Positions 17,425 through 26,726 of a stretch of 64,000 nucleotides of DNA are shown here, piece after piece. The stretch comes from DAISVY01 sp036826635 (GTDB taxonomy: Bacteria; Zixibacteria; MSB-5A5; GN15; FEB-12). Below the pieces are notes generated by a model, which had not been told where the DNA came from, did no database searches, and saw only the letters and a program-made list of their open reading frames with translations. Within the stretch, counting starts at the first letter, position 1. Every line of letters starts with the position of its first letter. The stretch spans positions 1 to 64,000 of the forward strand of contig DAISVY010000001.1 in the NCBI GenBank assembly GCA_036826635.1, read 5' to 3'. The position numbers were made by a program, and so were the translations under genes.

Positions 17425-17790
17425 TTATCGGGTCAGGGCGTCGAGTTTTTCTTTCAAAGGGTTGAGCGGCAAAAGTCCCACGATTCGGTCGACCGGTCTC
17501 CCGTTCCGAAACAGAATAAGGGTGGGAACACCGCGAATTTGATACTGGGTTGCGGTGTGCGGGTTTTGTTCCACGTTAAGCTTGAAGATGTTCACCCGAC
17601 CGATATAGTCCAGGCCGATTTCTTTCAGAAGTCCGTCCATTACCTGACAGGGAGGGCAGTGGGGCGACCAGAAATCAACCACCGCCGGGATGTCGGAGGC
17701 CAGTACTTCCTGTTCGAACGATTCGTCATAAACCGGCACCGGCTTGCCCGGTTTTGGTGTTCTGTTGAAAAGATTGCCGAAAAAGCCCAT
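17425..17790 (-). CDS. Thioredoxin-fold protein with CPPC active site
   Basis: This 121-residue protein has a full thioredoxin fold after a short N-terminal extension: VVDFWSPHCPPCQVM (about residues 37-51) carries the redox motif, and GVPTLILF holds the conserved cis-proline. Canonical thioredoxins have WCGPC, but here the motif is HCPPC, which would alter redox potential or partner choice. No signal peptide is visible, so it is probably cytoplasmic. It converges on the preceding secreted-protein gene. Confidence 0.85.
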   Translation of the reverse strand: MGFFGNLFNRTPKPGKPVPVYDESFEQEVLASDIPAVVDFWSPHCPPCQVMDGLLKEIGLDYIGRVNIFKLNVEQNPHTATQYQIRGVPTLILFRNGRPVDRIVGLLPLNPLKEKLDALTR

Positions 17791-17932
17791 TGGTATGCCT
17801 CCGCCCGTTACGACTTGCCTTAGAAAACATTATACAACATGAATCGTGAACAGTCAGGCAGAATCCGGTGCAGGCGAACGGCCCGGTATGTTTTATCTCG
17901 GCAGTTTTTTGCTCATCTGTTATGTTCAAAAT

Positions 17933-18817
17933 ATGATGAACAAGCCGGTTATTGTTGAAAACTACAGGGACGACGCGGTTCTCAGGGAAGCTTTCTTCGG
18001 TTTTCTTGGGCAGGTGTTTCCCCGGGCTGATTTCCGCGAATGGTTTCGGCGGGGTTTCTGGCAGGACGAATATGTTCCCATTTCGGTTGTCGACGAAGGT
18101 AAGATTGTCTCGAATGTTTCAATGACCGGAATGAAAATATGGCTCGACGGACAGCTTGTCCCCGGAATCCAGATCGGGACGGTCGGAACCGTGCCGGACT
18201 ATCGGGGGCGTGGCCTGGCGCGGTTGCTCATGGATCACGTTCTGGGCAAGTGCGATGATTCGGCCCGCCTGTTGTTTCTGTTTGCCAACGACAGCGTTCT
18301 TGATTTTTATCCCAGGTTCGGATTTCACCGATTCACGGAGAGCGTGTTTGAAGCTCGCCCCGCATTTCCCCGAGCGCAACGCACGGCCCGGCGACTGGAC
18401 ATCAGTGTCGAAGCTGATATCGCCATCGTGAAGGATTTGCTCGGAAGCAGGTTCACGTTGACCCGGTTGTTCGGCGCCGCGGAGTACGAGTTTATAACCT
18501 GGTGGCATATTCTCAACGGCTTCGATAAGAACCTCTTTTATAGCGAAGACGATGACGTTATTCTCGTTATGACCGAGACCGATCAATGTCTGCATGTCTG
18601 GGATGTTGTTGGCAGGCAGCCTTTCGATTTGACTGCGGCTATTCGTAAAGTTGCCCTGTGCGACGGAGTGAAGGCCGTGCACTATCATTTTCCGCCGGAT
18701 CAGTTACCCTTCGAGTATGATCGCGTGACGGCTTACGATGATTCCATGCTCTTTGTTCGGGGTGATTTCGGGATGGCCGGTAAGCGTTTCAGATTTCCGA
18801 CTACGGCGCAAACGTGA
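17933..18817 (+). CDS. GNAT-family N-acetyltransferase
   Basis: The N-terminal half of this protein (about 294 residues) has the GNAT acetyl-CoA site: VGTVPDYRGRGLARLLMDHVL (the V-x-P-x-YRGRGLA motif), then LFANDSVLDFYPRFGFHRF. The C-terminal half is a second domain seen in Eis-like two-domain acetyltransferases. The substrate is unknown. The start is placed at the ATG-ATG pair at 17933/17936, because the upstream extension of the frame (from 17846) has no family resemblance. The gene stands alone. Confidence 0.8.
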   Translation: MMNKPVIVENYRDDAVLREAFFGFLGQVFPRADFREWFRRGFWQDEYVPISVVDEGKIVSNVSMTGMKIWLDGQLVPGIQIGTVGTVPDYRGRGLARLLMDHVLGKCDDSARLLFLFANDSVLDFYPRFGFHRFTESVFEARPAFPRAQRTARRLDISVEADIAIVKDLLGSRFTLTRLFGAAEYEFITWWHILNGFDKNLFYSEDDDVILVMTETDQCLHVWDVVGRQPFDLTAAIRKVALCDGVKAVHYHFPPDQLPFEYDRVTAYDDSMLFVRGDFGMAGKRFRFPTTAQT

Positions 18818-18832
18818 TGTCGATGCGGGGGG

Positions 18833-20533
18833 CTATTCTATTCTGGCCCCGTGAACTTCGGCCGGACCGAGACGCATCACGCAACCGGTGACGTTGTTTC
18901 CGTTGACAATGAAGGTGAGACAATAGTCGGCGAGGCGGTGGAAGAATTCCGTTTCCGAACTGGGGAACAATTCGATGGGGGTGCTGCCGCCGATGGTGGC
19001 CAGCAGGCGGTCTTTCCTGGCCGTGATTCGCAGAATGAAATCGTCACGATTGATGCCCGTATGGGACTGCAGAGCATATTCTCCGGCATAGCGTGCCACC
19101 ATCGACGAGTCGAGCGCAACTGACTCCCGGTTGATCAGCAATGAAGCCGCTTTGATTCCGCTCAATCGTGTTCCGGTTATGCGAAGACCGTCGTTCTCGA
19201 TGTCATAACCGCAAACGCGGTTTGTGCTGTCGCGGCGAAAAGTCATGACGACGGTGTTGTCGGTCGCGAAGAAAAAGGTATCGCGGGCTTCGGGCAGCAG
19301 TCGTTCCGGGGGATTGCCGAGCAGATGTGTATACAGACAATTATCACCGGTGGTTACGAAGCGGCTGTCGGTTGTCGATTCCTCGTACACCCCTTCGTAG
19401 TCGACCAGCCGGTCCTGGTTTGTGGATATTGATTCTTTGCGAAGCGGTTCCATGTGAGGTTCCCCGAAAACGATTGCGGCCAGTCCGCGGGCGATCTTCT
19501 TAACGGGTGCGTCGTCGTCGTTCGAAAACACCACCACGCACAGTTTGTCGTCGAGCCATCGGTCGAAAGTGGTGTTGAAACCGTCCAGAAAACCGCCGTG
19601 GAAAGCATGGCGTCGATTGTACAGACGTTCCACGAACCAGCCGAAAGCGTAACCCTGCTGATTGGGCGTGAACATCATTTCGACCGACCGGTGACTGAGA
19701 GGCGTATCCGAGCGAAGCGCTTTGTCCCATTTTAGCATATCCTCGACCGTGGAGTAGAGGGCCCCGGCCGTGTGAAGGATCGAAAAATGCATGGGCAGGG
19801 CGCTTACCAGTTCGCCTTCGGTTTCAATCGTATAGCCGTCGGCCCGGTCGGGCAGTCCGGCCTCCCGGCGAGCGTATCCCGAGTTGGACATGCCGCTCGG
19901 TTTGAATATCTCATGATGCAGAAAAGCTTCGTACGACTGTCCCGAAACGCGCTCGATAATCGCACCCAGTACGATGTAGCCGGAATTGCTGTAGGCGAAT
20001 TGGGTGCCCGGTTCGAAGTCGAGCGGCTCGTACATGAAGGTCAGCATTATTTCTTCAGGAGTCAGTTGGTTCATACGGCGAAGGGCGACTTCAGGTTTGT
20101 CCGTGTAGTTGGGAAGACCGGAGGTGTGGGACATGAGGTGACGGATAGTGATTTTTTCACCCGTGTTTTTCGGATAGAACGGCAGGTAGCGCGATATGGG
20201 ATCGTCGATGTTCAGCAACCCCTGTTCCTGCAGTCGCAGAACGGCCGCCGCCGTGAACTGCTTGGTGATTGAGCCGATGAAAAATTTGGTGGTCGGTGTG
20301 TTGGGAATGTCGAGATCATGATTGGCCATGCCGTAACCGCGGCTGAGAATCACGTGACCGTCGTAAGCTACCAGAACGGCCCCTTCGAAACGCCACAGGT
20401 CATGGACTTTGTCCATGTACGTCTGCAACTCCGTGGTGATATCCCGACACGCGCCCAGTCCCAGAACGAGCGGTACCAAAAGCAACGCAATCCAGGGGCC
20501 ATGGTAACCGCCCCTTTCTCTTGTCTCCGTCAT
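18833..20533 (-). CDS. Serine-hydrolase lipoprotein (beta-lactamase/PBP4* family)
   Basis: This protein of about 566 residues has a lipoprotein signal with lipobox LGAC (Cys29) and a class C beta-lactamase-type domain. The catalytic motifs are SITK (Ser88, Lys91), YSNSGY (Tyr-x-Asn) and HGG near residue 310. A beta-rich C-terminal region of about 200 residues follows, as in many PBP4*-like hydrolases. It probably hydrolyses a peptide, ester or D-amino-acid substrate in the periplasm; real beta-lactam resistance should not be assumed. ATG 20533 or the GTG at 20539 can be the start. It follows the PhoB-type gene on the same strand. Confidence 0.82.
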   Translation of the reverse strand: MTETRERGGYHGPWIALLLVPLVLGLGACRDITTELQTYMDKVHDLWRFEGAVLVAYDGHVILSRGYGMANHDLDIPNTPTTKFFIGSITKQFTAAAVLRLQEQGLLNIDDPISRYLPFYPKNTGEKITIRHLMSHTSGLPNYTDKPEVALRRMNQLTPEEIMLTFMYEPLDFEPGTQFAYSNSGYIVLGAIIERVSGQSYEAFLHHEIFKPSGMSNSGYARREAGLPDRADGYTIETEGELVSALPMHFSILHTAGALYSTVEDMLKWDKALRSDTPLSHRSVEMMFTPNQQGYAFGWFVERLYNRRHAFHGGFLDGFNTTFDRWLDDKLCVVVFSNDDDAPVKKIARGLAAIVFGEPHMEPLRKESISTNQDRLVDYEGVYEESTTDSRFVTTGDNCLYTHLLGNPPERLLPEARDTFFFATDNTVVMTFRRDSTNRVCGYDIENDGLRITGTRLSGIKAASLLINRESVALDSSMVARYAGEYALQSHTGINRDDFILRITARKDRLLATIGGSTPIELFPSSETEFFHRLADYCLTFIVNGNNVTGCVMRLGPAEVHGARIE

Positions 20534-20640
20534 CCCCACAACAGTGCTTTCTGCGGCCTCCCCTGCGGCCGGTGTTCAGGTTCCCTCGAGCGAGCTGTCG
20601 CTTTTACGCGACCGGATGTCCGATTGGACGAAGCGGTTGA

Positions 20641-21360
20641 TTAATCCATGAACCGGTAGCCGACGGCCCACACGGTTTCGACGTACTTGCCGTATATCCC
20701 CAGTTTACGACGCAGGTTGGCGATGTGTACATCCACCGAGCGGTCGGTGACGATATTGTCATCGCCGCGCACTTCGTTCACGATCTGGTATCGGCTGAAC
20801 ACCCAGCCGGGATTCTTGGCCAGAACCAGGAGAATCTTGAACTCGGTGAAGGACAGGTTGATCGGTTTGCCGTCGGCCAATACTTCGTAGCGACCAGGAT
20901 GAATAAGCAACTCGTGGCGCTGGATCGGTTGTTCCTCGCTGAACTGGTGGGCGGTTTTTCGTCGCAGTTGTGCCCTTATTCTGGCCACCAGCACTTTCGG
21001 ACTGAAGGGTTTGGTGACGTAGTCGTCGGCTCCCACCTCAAGCCCGGCCACGATATCGCTCTCGGCGCTTTTGGCCGTGACCATAATAACGGGGATATGG
21101 CGGGTGTCCGGATTTTCCTTGAGCAAGCGGCACACCTGTAACCCGTCGATCTCCGGCAGGAGGATGTCGAGTACAATCAGTTGCGGGGGAGTGTTTTTCA
21201 CCTGAACCAGGGCGTCCCGACCGGTCGACGCGCAGATCACCCGATAGCCTTCCCGGCTGAGGTTTACGCGCAGAAGTTCCTGGAGATCTTCTTCGTCCTC
21301 TACCACCAGTATTCGTTCTTTGAAGGAACGGGCTGGCTCGTTACGCATCTCTGACTGCAT
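20641..21360 (-). CDS. OmpR/PhoB-family response regulator
   Basis: This 239-residue regulator has a receiver domain (about residues 14-130) with acidic pair VVEDEED, phosphoacceptor Asp in VLDILLPEIDG, VTAKS and the conserved Lys in DYVTKPF. A winged-helix OmpR-type DNA-binding domain follows (about 145-238, SFTEFKILLVL ... DRSVDVHIANLRRKLG ... VWAVGYRFM). It is closest in feel to PhoB/PhoP. No histidine kinase gene lies next to it. The Pho-box-like repeats upstream of its start support a phosphate-response role and autoregulation. Confidence 0.85.
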   Translation of the reverse strand: MQSEMRNEPARSFKERILVVEDEEDLQELLRVNLSREGYRVICASTGRDALVQVKNTPPQLIVLDILLPEIDGLQVCRLLKENPDTRHIPVIMVTAKSAESDIVAGLEVGADDYVTKPFSPKVLVARIRAQLRRKTAHQFSEEQPIQRHELLIHPGRYEVLADGKPINLSFTEFKILLVLAKNPGWVFSRYQIVNEVRGDDNIVTDRSVDVHIANLRRKLGIYGKYVETVWAVGYRFMD

Positions 21361-21386
21361 GGCGCGTCAATTCTACTCCGGCCGTG

Positions 21387-21425
21387 TTAAGATTGTGTTA
21401 ACATAGCTTTAAGATTTCTTTGATA
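21387..21425 (+). promoter_or_regulatory. Four Pho-box-like direct repeats at exact 11-bp period
   Basis: TTAAGA (21387), TTAACA (21398), TTAAGA (21409) and TTGATA (21420) are each separated by 5 nt. This is the architecture of PhoP boxes in Bacillus (TT-A-CA with 5-nt spacers) and resembles 11-bp-period Pho boxes elsewhere, where PhoB-type dimers bind in tandem. The array lies between the divergent PhoB-type gene and the TonB receptor gene. Confidence 0.6.
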
Positions 21426-21460
21426 TTCGGGTGATCGGTGAAGCCCCGCGAGCTGGTGTC

Positions 21461-21477
21461 TTAACTCACAATTCACA
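21461..21477 (+). promoter_or_regulatory. Second pair of Pho-box-like repeats
   Basis: TTAACT (21461-21466) and TTCACA (21472-21477) are again 11 bp apart, 41 bp after the last repeat of the main cluster and about 120 bp before the TonB receptor start. The match is looser than in the first cluster. Confidence 0.35.
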
Positions 21478-21597
21478 CATTTCTAAATTAACATCCATAA
21501 AACGCAAACACTCTAACCCCAAACTTGGCGGCGAACAACAGAAAGGCACGGTATCCCGTGTGAAAGAAAGCACGTTTTCATGGGAGGAAACAAAGGA

Positions 21598-24500
21598 ATG
21601 AATCTGCACATCGCCAGCAGGTACGCGGGCGTGTTTGTCCGCCAGTTAACCATGCACATCCCGTTACGGCGCATTGGAGTTGCGGCCTTTTTGGTCGTTG
21701 CGTTGATGACGGGGTCGGCAGCGGGCAAAGCCGGCAAGATCAGCGGCCATGTCATGGACGTCGAAACCGGCGAATCCCTCATCGGCGTAAGTGTTTATGT
21801 GGAAGGAACCACGCAGGGGGCGATCAGTGACATTGACGGGAACTACATTATTAGAGATCTGGAGGCGGGCCAGTATTCCCTCCGGGCTCAAATGGTCGGC
21901 TATTCCAATTTTACCGTTACCGAGGTGGCCGTTACCGACGATGAGGCCACGACGGTCGATTTCAGTCTTTCCCCAAAAGTTCTTCAACTCGATGACGTGG
22001 TGGTGAGAGCCAAGGCTATTCATAATACCGAGGCCGTACTTCTGAAACATCGTCAGGCTGCACGTTCCGTTTCGGACGCTATCAGTGCCGAGCAGATCGC
22101 GCGTTCGGGCAGTGGTGATGCCGCCGAGGCGGTCAAGAGCGTGGTCGGTGCTTCGGTCGTCGATGGCAAATTCGTTTACGTGCGTGGTCTGGGAGATCGT
22201 TACAGCAGCACTCAGCTCAACGGTACACCGCTGCCCAGTCCGGACCCGGACAAACAAGCGGTTCCGATGGATCTCATTCCGGCCAATTTGCTGGACAACA
22301 TCGTGGTTCAGAAAACTTTCACGCCGGACAAGCCGGGATCGTTCTCCGGGGGCTCGGTCAATCTGGGCACGAAGGAAGTGCCGGACCAACTGACCGTCAA
22401 GTTTACCACTTCGGCCTCCGCCAACAGTCAGGTTATCAATAAGAACAATGTTTTGACCTATGGAGGGGGAAGCAAAGACTGGCTGGGTTATGACGACGGG
22501 AAACGCGATCTCCCCGCGGGGCTTCAGGATCCGAATAGCTATATCCCGACTTTTTCCGAGGCGAGTAAGGATCTTGAAAAGGCCGTGTTGCTGAACAAGT
22601 TGAGTAAGTCCCTTAACGACCAACTCATCCCGACCCGTCGTTCCGGACCGGTGGATCAAAATTACGCTGTTTCTTACGGCAACCGGCTGAGCCTTTTCGA
22701 CAAGCCGCTTGGTGTCATCGGCAGTCTTTCTTACAGTCGCAAAACGTCGTTTTACGATGACGGTTTCAAGGGGGAATGGGTTCTTAACGGCCACGACAGT
22801 GTCATGACACAACTGGATGCCGAACACGAACTCAACGATACGCAGTCGAAAGATGAAGTGTTCTGGGGAGGCATGTTGAACCTGGCTTACGATGTACACG
22901 AATTCCACCGCCTCGGTTTTTCCTACATGCGTACCCAGAACGGTGAATCAGTGGCTCGTCTGCTGGAAGGCAGGAACGACGAGATGCTGGGTGTCGAAGA
23001 TGATCCGCGGCGTGACGCCCGCTGGTTTACGCGTGTGCTTAGTTACACCGAGCGCCAGATGCAATCGGTTCAACTACGGGGTGAACACGCCATCAAGGGA
23101 GCCCGGGTCGAGTGGAATGCCTCGATTTCCGATACCGATCAGGACGACCCCGATCTTCGCTTCTTCAGTGATCATTACCGTACCAGGGCCAACTCCAGCG
23201 GTGTGGATTCATCGTTCCATATCTCGCTTAGTCAATACCCGGCGCCCACTCACTATTTCCGGGAGCTCGACGAGACGAACCGCGAAGGTCGCCTTGACAT
23301 CACTCTGCCGTTCAAGCAGTGGGCCGGCCACGCCGCCAAATTCAAACTCGGGGGCTCGTATCTTCGCAAGGACCGCTCCTTCCGCGAGCAGTCGTTCGAG
23401 ATGACCGGATTCGACGGGCGCGCTTACAACCTGGATTACCGCGGTGACGGCGGGGCTTTCTTCTCGAGCGGTAACGTGGGAATAGATTTCGAAATCGATC
23501 CTGAAACCGGTGATACTCTTTCCTGGTCCATTGCCGATGGCGGAGTGGTGGTGCGCGACACCGACCCGGCCTCACAGTACGACGGCGAGCAAAATATCTG
23601 CGCCGTTTATGGCATGGTCGACCTTCCGTTGAGTCGTCGTTTTATTTTTGTCGGTGGAGCCCGTCTGGAATCGACGAAAATGGATATCGATCAGTTGTAT
23701 CAGGATGAAGAAGATCCGACAACGTCGGGGCTTGAAAACTCGCCGGATGATACGGCCAATATCGACGTTACCGATGTGCTGCCATCGGTCAATCTGATCT
23801 GCAAGCTCAGCGACCGGATGAACCTTCGCCTGAGCTATGGTCGGACTCTGGCTCGACCGACTCTGCGTGAACTCTCGGGCTTTGCCGCCGAAGAATTCGT
23901 GGCCGGGCGGACGTTTATCGGCAACGATACGTTGAAGATGACCGACATCGACAACTATGATCTGCGCTGGGAATTTTTCGAGCGCCCGGGTGAAATACTC
24001 GCGATCAGTGCCTTCTACAAGAAATTGTACAATCCTATCGAGCTGGCCATTCTGAACGTCAACGAGAACGTCCAGCCTCAGAACGTCGAACACGGTCGCC
24101 TTTACGGTGTTGAATTCGAGCTTCGCAAACAGCTTGATCAGCTTCATCCGTTACTGAGTAACTTCCAGTTCGGCGGCAATCTGACCCTTGTCCATTCGGA
24201 GACCGATATCCCCGAGCGCGAATTGATCGATTTGCGGGGCTCCGGTTTTTACGAAACCACCCGGCCGTTGCAGGGTCAGTCGCCTTATATCGTCAATCTT
24301 GATCTTACCTATGCCAACACCGCGACCGGCACCCGGGCTACGGTGTTGTACAACGTGTTCGGCGAGCGCTTTGCCATCAACGCCGAAGCCGCCACGCCGG
24401 ATATATACGAGCGTCCCCGCAACATGCTGGATATCACCGTATCGCAGAAGATTTTCGGGCGTGTAGACTTGAAGGGCGCGGCCAAGAACCTGTTTAACGA

Positions 24501-24603
24501 TCCGGTCAAGTTTTCTCAGGAATACAAAGGCAAGGAGTACATATATGAGTCGCACACTACCGGGACGAGTTTCAGTATCGGTGTAACCTATGCCATCGAT
24601 TAG
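21598..24603 (+). CDS. TonB-dependent receptor, candidate Pho-regulated
   Basis: This product of about 1001 residues has a signal segment, a carboxypeptidase-regulatory-like domain (about residues 45-125, KISGHVMDVETGESLIGVSVYVEG), a plug (about 150-270, YVRGLGDRYSSTQLNGTPLP and FSGGSVNLGTKEVP) and a large barrel ending in the usual aromatic-rich strand (SFSIGVTYAID). GGAGG and AAGGA precede the ATG at 21598; an ATG at 21580 is also in frame. The Pho-box-like arrays upstream suggest uptake of a phosphorus compound under starvation. It is followed by a secreted beta-helix protein gene. Confidence 0.85.
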   Translation: MNLHIASRYAGVFVRQLTMHIPLRRIGVAAFLVVALMTGSAAGKAGKISGHVMDVETGESLIGVSVYVEGTTQGAISDIDGNYIIRDLEAGQYSLRAQMVGYSNFTVTEVAVTDDEATTVDFSLSPKVLQLDDVVVRAKAIHNTEAVLLKHRQAARSVSDAISAEQIARSGSGDAAEAVKSVVGASVVDGKFVYVRGLGDRYSSTQLNGTPLPSPDPDKQAVPMDLIPANLLDNIVVQKTFTPDKPGSFSGGSVNLGTKEVPDQLTVKFTTSASANSQVINKNNVLTYGGGSKDWLGYDDGKRDLPAGLQDPNSYIPTFSEASKDLEKAVLLNKLSKSLNDQLIPTRRSGPVDQNYAVSYGNRLSLFDKPLGVIGSLSYSRKTSFYDDGFKGEWVLNGHDSVMTQLDAEHELNDTQSKDEVFWGGMLNLAYDVHEFHRLGFSYMRTQNGESVARLLEGRNDEMLGVEDDPRRDARWFTRVLSYTERQMQSVQLRGEHAIKGARVEWNASISDTDQDDPDLRFFSDHYRTRANSSGVDSSFHISLSQYPAPTHYFRELDETNREGRLDITLPFKQWAGHAAKFKLGGSYLRKDRSFREQSFEMTGFDGRAYNLDYRGDGGAFFSSGNVGIDFEIDPETGDTLSWSIADGGVVVRDTDPASQYDGEQNICAVYGMVDLPLSRRFIFVGGARLESTKMDIDQLYQDEEDPTTSGLENSPDDTANIDVTDVLPSVNLICKLSDRMNLRLSYGRTLARPTLRELSGFAAEEFVAGRTFIGNDTLKMTDIDNYDLRWEFFERPGEILAISAFYKKLYNPIELAILNVNENVQPQNVEHGRLYGVEFELRKQLDQLHPLLSNFQFGGNLTLVHSETDIPERELIDLRGSGFYETTRPLQGQSPYIVNLDLTYANTATGTRATVLYNVFGERFAINAEAATPDIYERPRNMLDITVSQKIFGRVDLKGAAKNLFNDPVKFSQEYKGKEYIYESHTTGTSFSIGVTYAID

Positions 24604-24608
24604 GGCGA

Positions 24609-24636
24609 ATTAACACAAAACGAAGGCGGTGTTAAT
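24609..24636. repeat. Inverted repeat between the receptor and beta-helix genes
   Basis: ATTAACAC (24609-24616) and GTGTTAAT (24629-24636) are perfect complements with a 12-nt spacer, starting 5 bp after the receptor stop. It may be an RNA hairpin that tunes expression between the two genes or a regulator site; no T tract follows. Confidence 0.4.
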
Positions 24637-24891
24637 AGGTGCTGAACAATCAAATCGGATTATCCCGGTGTGCGTGTGAATTTCGCCGTTGCTCCGATAG
24701 AGAGCCACCCCGGATCGGATAACGGCACCATACCCACGAGACGTTTTGCCTGGAGTAACAATGAACGTAAAAGCAGAAGGAGGATGCCGCCCGAAGATTC
24801 CGTTTGAAATCTCGATCCGATTGTCTGAAAAAGAGACGTGTTGGCGTTAGGTAATCATGCCCAATGCAAAACTTGTGGAGGAAAAAAGTCA

Positions 24892-26532
24892 ATGTTCCGT
24901 AACATAATAATTCTGCTGGTGCTCTTTCTGGTCCCTGCCCTGACAACGGCGCAGGTTTCGGAAGCGGGCAAGCCGGTAAAGACGGTCACGGATGCCGATA
25001 TCGTCGGCAACACGGTTTGGTCGTCGGACACTATCTGGGTAATGGATCATCTGTGCTTCGTTGAAGACGGCGAGACCCTGACTATCGAGCCGGGTACGAT
25101 CGTCAAGGCCAAGTCGGGGCAGGCCGAGAATTCCAGCGCCCTGGTCGTGGCTCGCGGTGGCCAGTTGTTCGCCGAGGGCAGCCCGGCCCGGCCGATCATC
25201 TTCACCGCCGAGTCCGACAATGTCGATGATCCCGCCGATATCGCTTTTGATAACACCGGTCGTGGCCTCTGGGGCGGTATAATCCTTCTCGGTCGCTCCC
25301 AAATCAATACGACGGCGGGTGTTGGTCAGATCGAAGGTATCGATGAAACCGAACCGCGTGCCAGGTATGGTGAAGTTCCGCCGATCCTCGATGACAACTC
25401 CGGTGTTCTTCGCTATATCTCCATCCGTCACGGCGGCACGGACATCGGCGAAGCCAACGAAATCAACGGTCTCACCATGGGGGCGGTTGGTTCCGGTACC
25501 ACGATAGATTATGTCGAAGTGTTCATGAACAAAGATGACGGTTTCGAGTGGTTCGGTGGCACCGTTAATTGCAAGCACATCGTAGCGGCCTACTGTGGTG
25601 ACGATTCATTCGATTACGACGAGGGCTTCAGCGGCAACGGTCAGTTCTGGTTCACCATTCTTACCGATGACGCCGGTAACCGCTGCGGCGAGCACGACGG
25701 CGGCACCAATCCGGTGGATGGTACCCCGTATGCCATTCCGAACATTGCCAACGCGACGTATATCGGCTCTGGTTCGGTCTCCGGTTATCTGGAGAATGAC
25801 TACACCTTCAAAATCCGCGACAACGCCGGTGGCAAGTACTACAACTCAATTTTCACCGAGTGCGCCGACCGCGCTATTGATGTCGAAGATCTGGCTTCGG
25901 GTCACGACTCCCGCGAGCGTCTGGAAACCGGCGACCTGGTGTTCCAGACCAACATCTGGTGGGATTACGGTGCCGGCTCCACGGTTGACGATATCGTCAA
26001 GACCGGTCAGGATTACGTAAAGACTTACATCTTCGATCCTTCGGAACGCGAGAACAATCTGGTTGATCCCGAGATCGGTGGCGGGGGCAACCGCGGTGTT
26101 GCCGACGGTAGCCTCAACCCGGTGCCGAGCACGACCGGTCCGGCCGCTTCCGGCGGTTTCGCTCTGACCGATCCCTGGTTCGAAAACGTATCTTACCTCG
26201 GTGCTTTTGATCCCGGCGTTCCGGCCGATCAATCCTGGCTGGCGCATTGGACCTTCCTGCAATTCGGGGGCTTCATCCCCGGTTACACCTGCTGCACCGG
26301 TACCAGTGTCGGTAACCTTGATTGTGTTGCCGGTATTCCCGATATGGGTGACTTGACCGTCATGATTGACCATCTCTTCATAAGTCTCGAGCCGCTGTGC
26401 TGTGTTGAAGAGGGTGATGTCGATCTTTCCGGCCAGCCCAACCCGCAGCCGACGGACGTTGACATGGGCGATCTGACCGTGCTGATCGACCATCTGTTCA
26501 TCAGTCTTACGCCGTTGCCGGCCTGTCCGTAA
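24892..26532 (+). CDS. Secreted beta-helix-like protein with dockerin-like tail
   Basis: The 546-residue product has a signal peptide (MFRNIIILLVLFLVPALTTAQ). The body has repeated short strands typical of exported right-handed beta-helices: VEDGETLTIEPGTIVKAKSGQ, ALVVARGGQLFAEGSPARPIIFTA and a DDGFEWFGGTVNCKHIVA segment. Two dockerin-like repeats with DMGDLTVMIDHLF and DMGDLTVLIDHLF close the protein, matching the tail of the protein at 15927. GGAGG lies 10 nt before the ATG, so the longer frame from 24838 is not used. Proteins of this type often sit beside TonB receptors in this superphylum; ligand capture at the surface is inference. Confidence 0.75.
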   Translation: MFRNIIILLVLFLVPALTTAQVSEAGKPVKTVTDADIVGNTVWSSDTIWVMDHLCFVEDGETLTIEPGTIVKAKSGQAENSSALVVARGGQLFAEGSPARPIIFTAESDNVDDPADIAFDNTGRGLWGGIILLGRSQINTTAGVGQIEGIDETEPRARYGEVPPILDDNSGVLRYISIRHGGTDIGEANEINGLTMGAVGSGTTIDYVEVFMNKDDGFEWFGGTVNCKHIVAAYCGDDSFDYDEGFSGNGQFWFTILTDDAGNRCGEHDGGTNPVDGTPYAIPNIANATYIGSGSVSGYLENDYTFKIRDNAGGKYYNSIFTECADRAIDVEDLASGHDSRERLETGDLVFQTNIWWDYGAGSTVDDIVKTGQDYVKTYIFDPSERENNLVDPEIGGGGNRGVADGSLNPVPSTTGPAASGGFALTDPWFENVSYLGAFDPGVPADQSWLAHWTFLQFGGFIPGYTCCTGTSVGNLDCVAGIPDMGDLTVMIDHLFISLEPLCCVEEGDVDLSGQPNPQPTDVDMGDLTVLIDHLFISLTPLPACP

Positions 26533-26579
26533 AAACGCAAAAGACCCCTTTCTTTTGTTCCGTGCTTTCTGCTGGCACG

Positions 26580-26618
26580 AGCCGTCTCTGCCTCTTCGGT
26601 GGGGACGGCTTGCTTTTT
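26580..26618 (+). terminator. Intrinsic terminator of the receptor/beta-helix genes
   Basis: AGCCGTC (26580-26586) and GACGGCT (26604-26610) form a stem with inner pairing, followed by TGCTTTTT. It lies about 50 bp after the beta-helix stop. Confidence 0.65.
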
Positions 26619-26726
26619 GGCCGGGTATTCGGGTTCTGACCGATAGCCCGAGGTTTTATCCCTGGACCGGGGCTCCGGGAAAGCGGTATATTCCCATACT
26701 GTGTGATATAATTCCCCGGAGAAGAT

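Noticed and set aside
18833..20533. Annotation as a beta-lactamase resistance gene
   Set aside because: The SxxK/YxN/HxG set is shared by many peptidases and esterases, and the lipoprotein signal and large C-terminal domain fit PBP4*-like hydrolases better.
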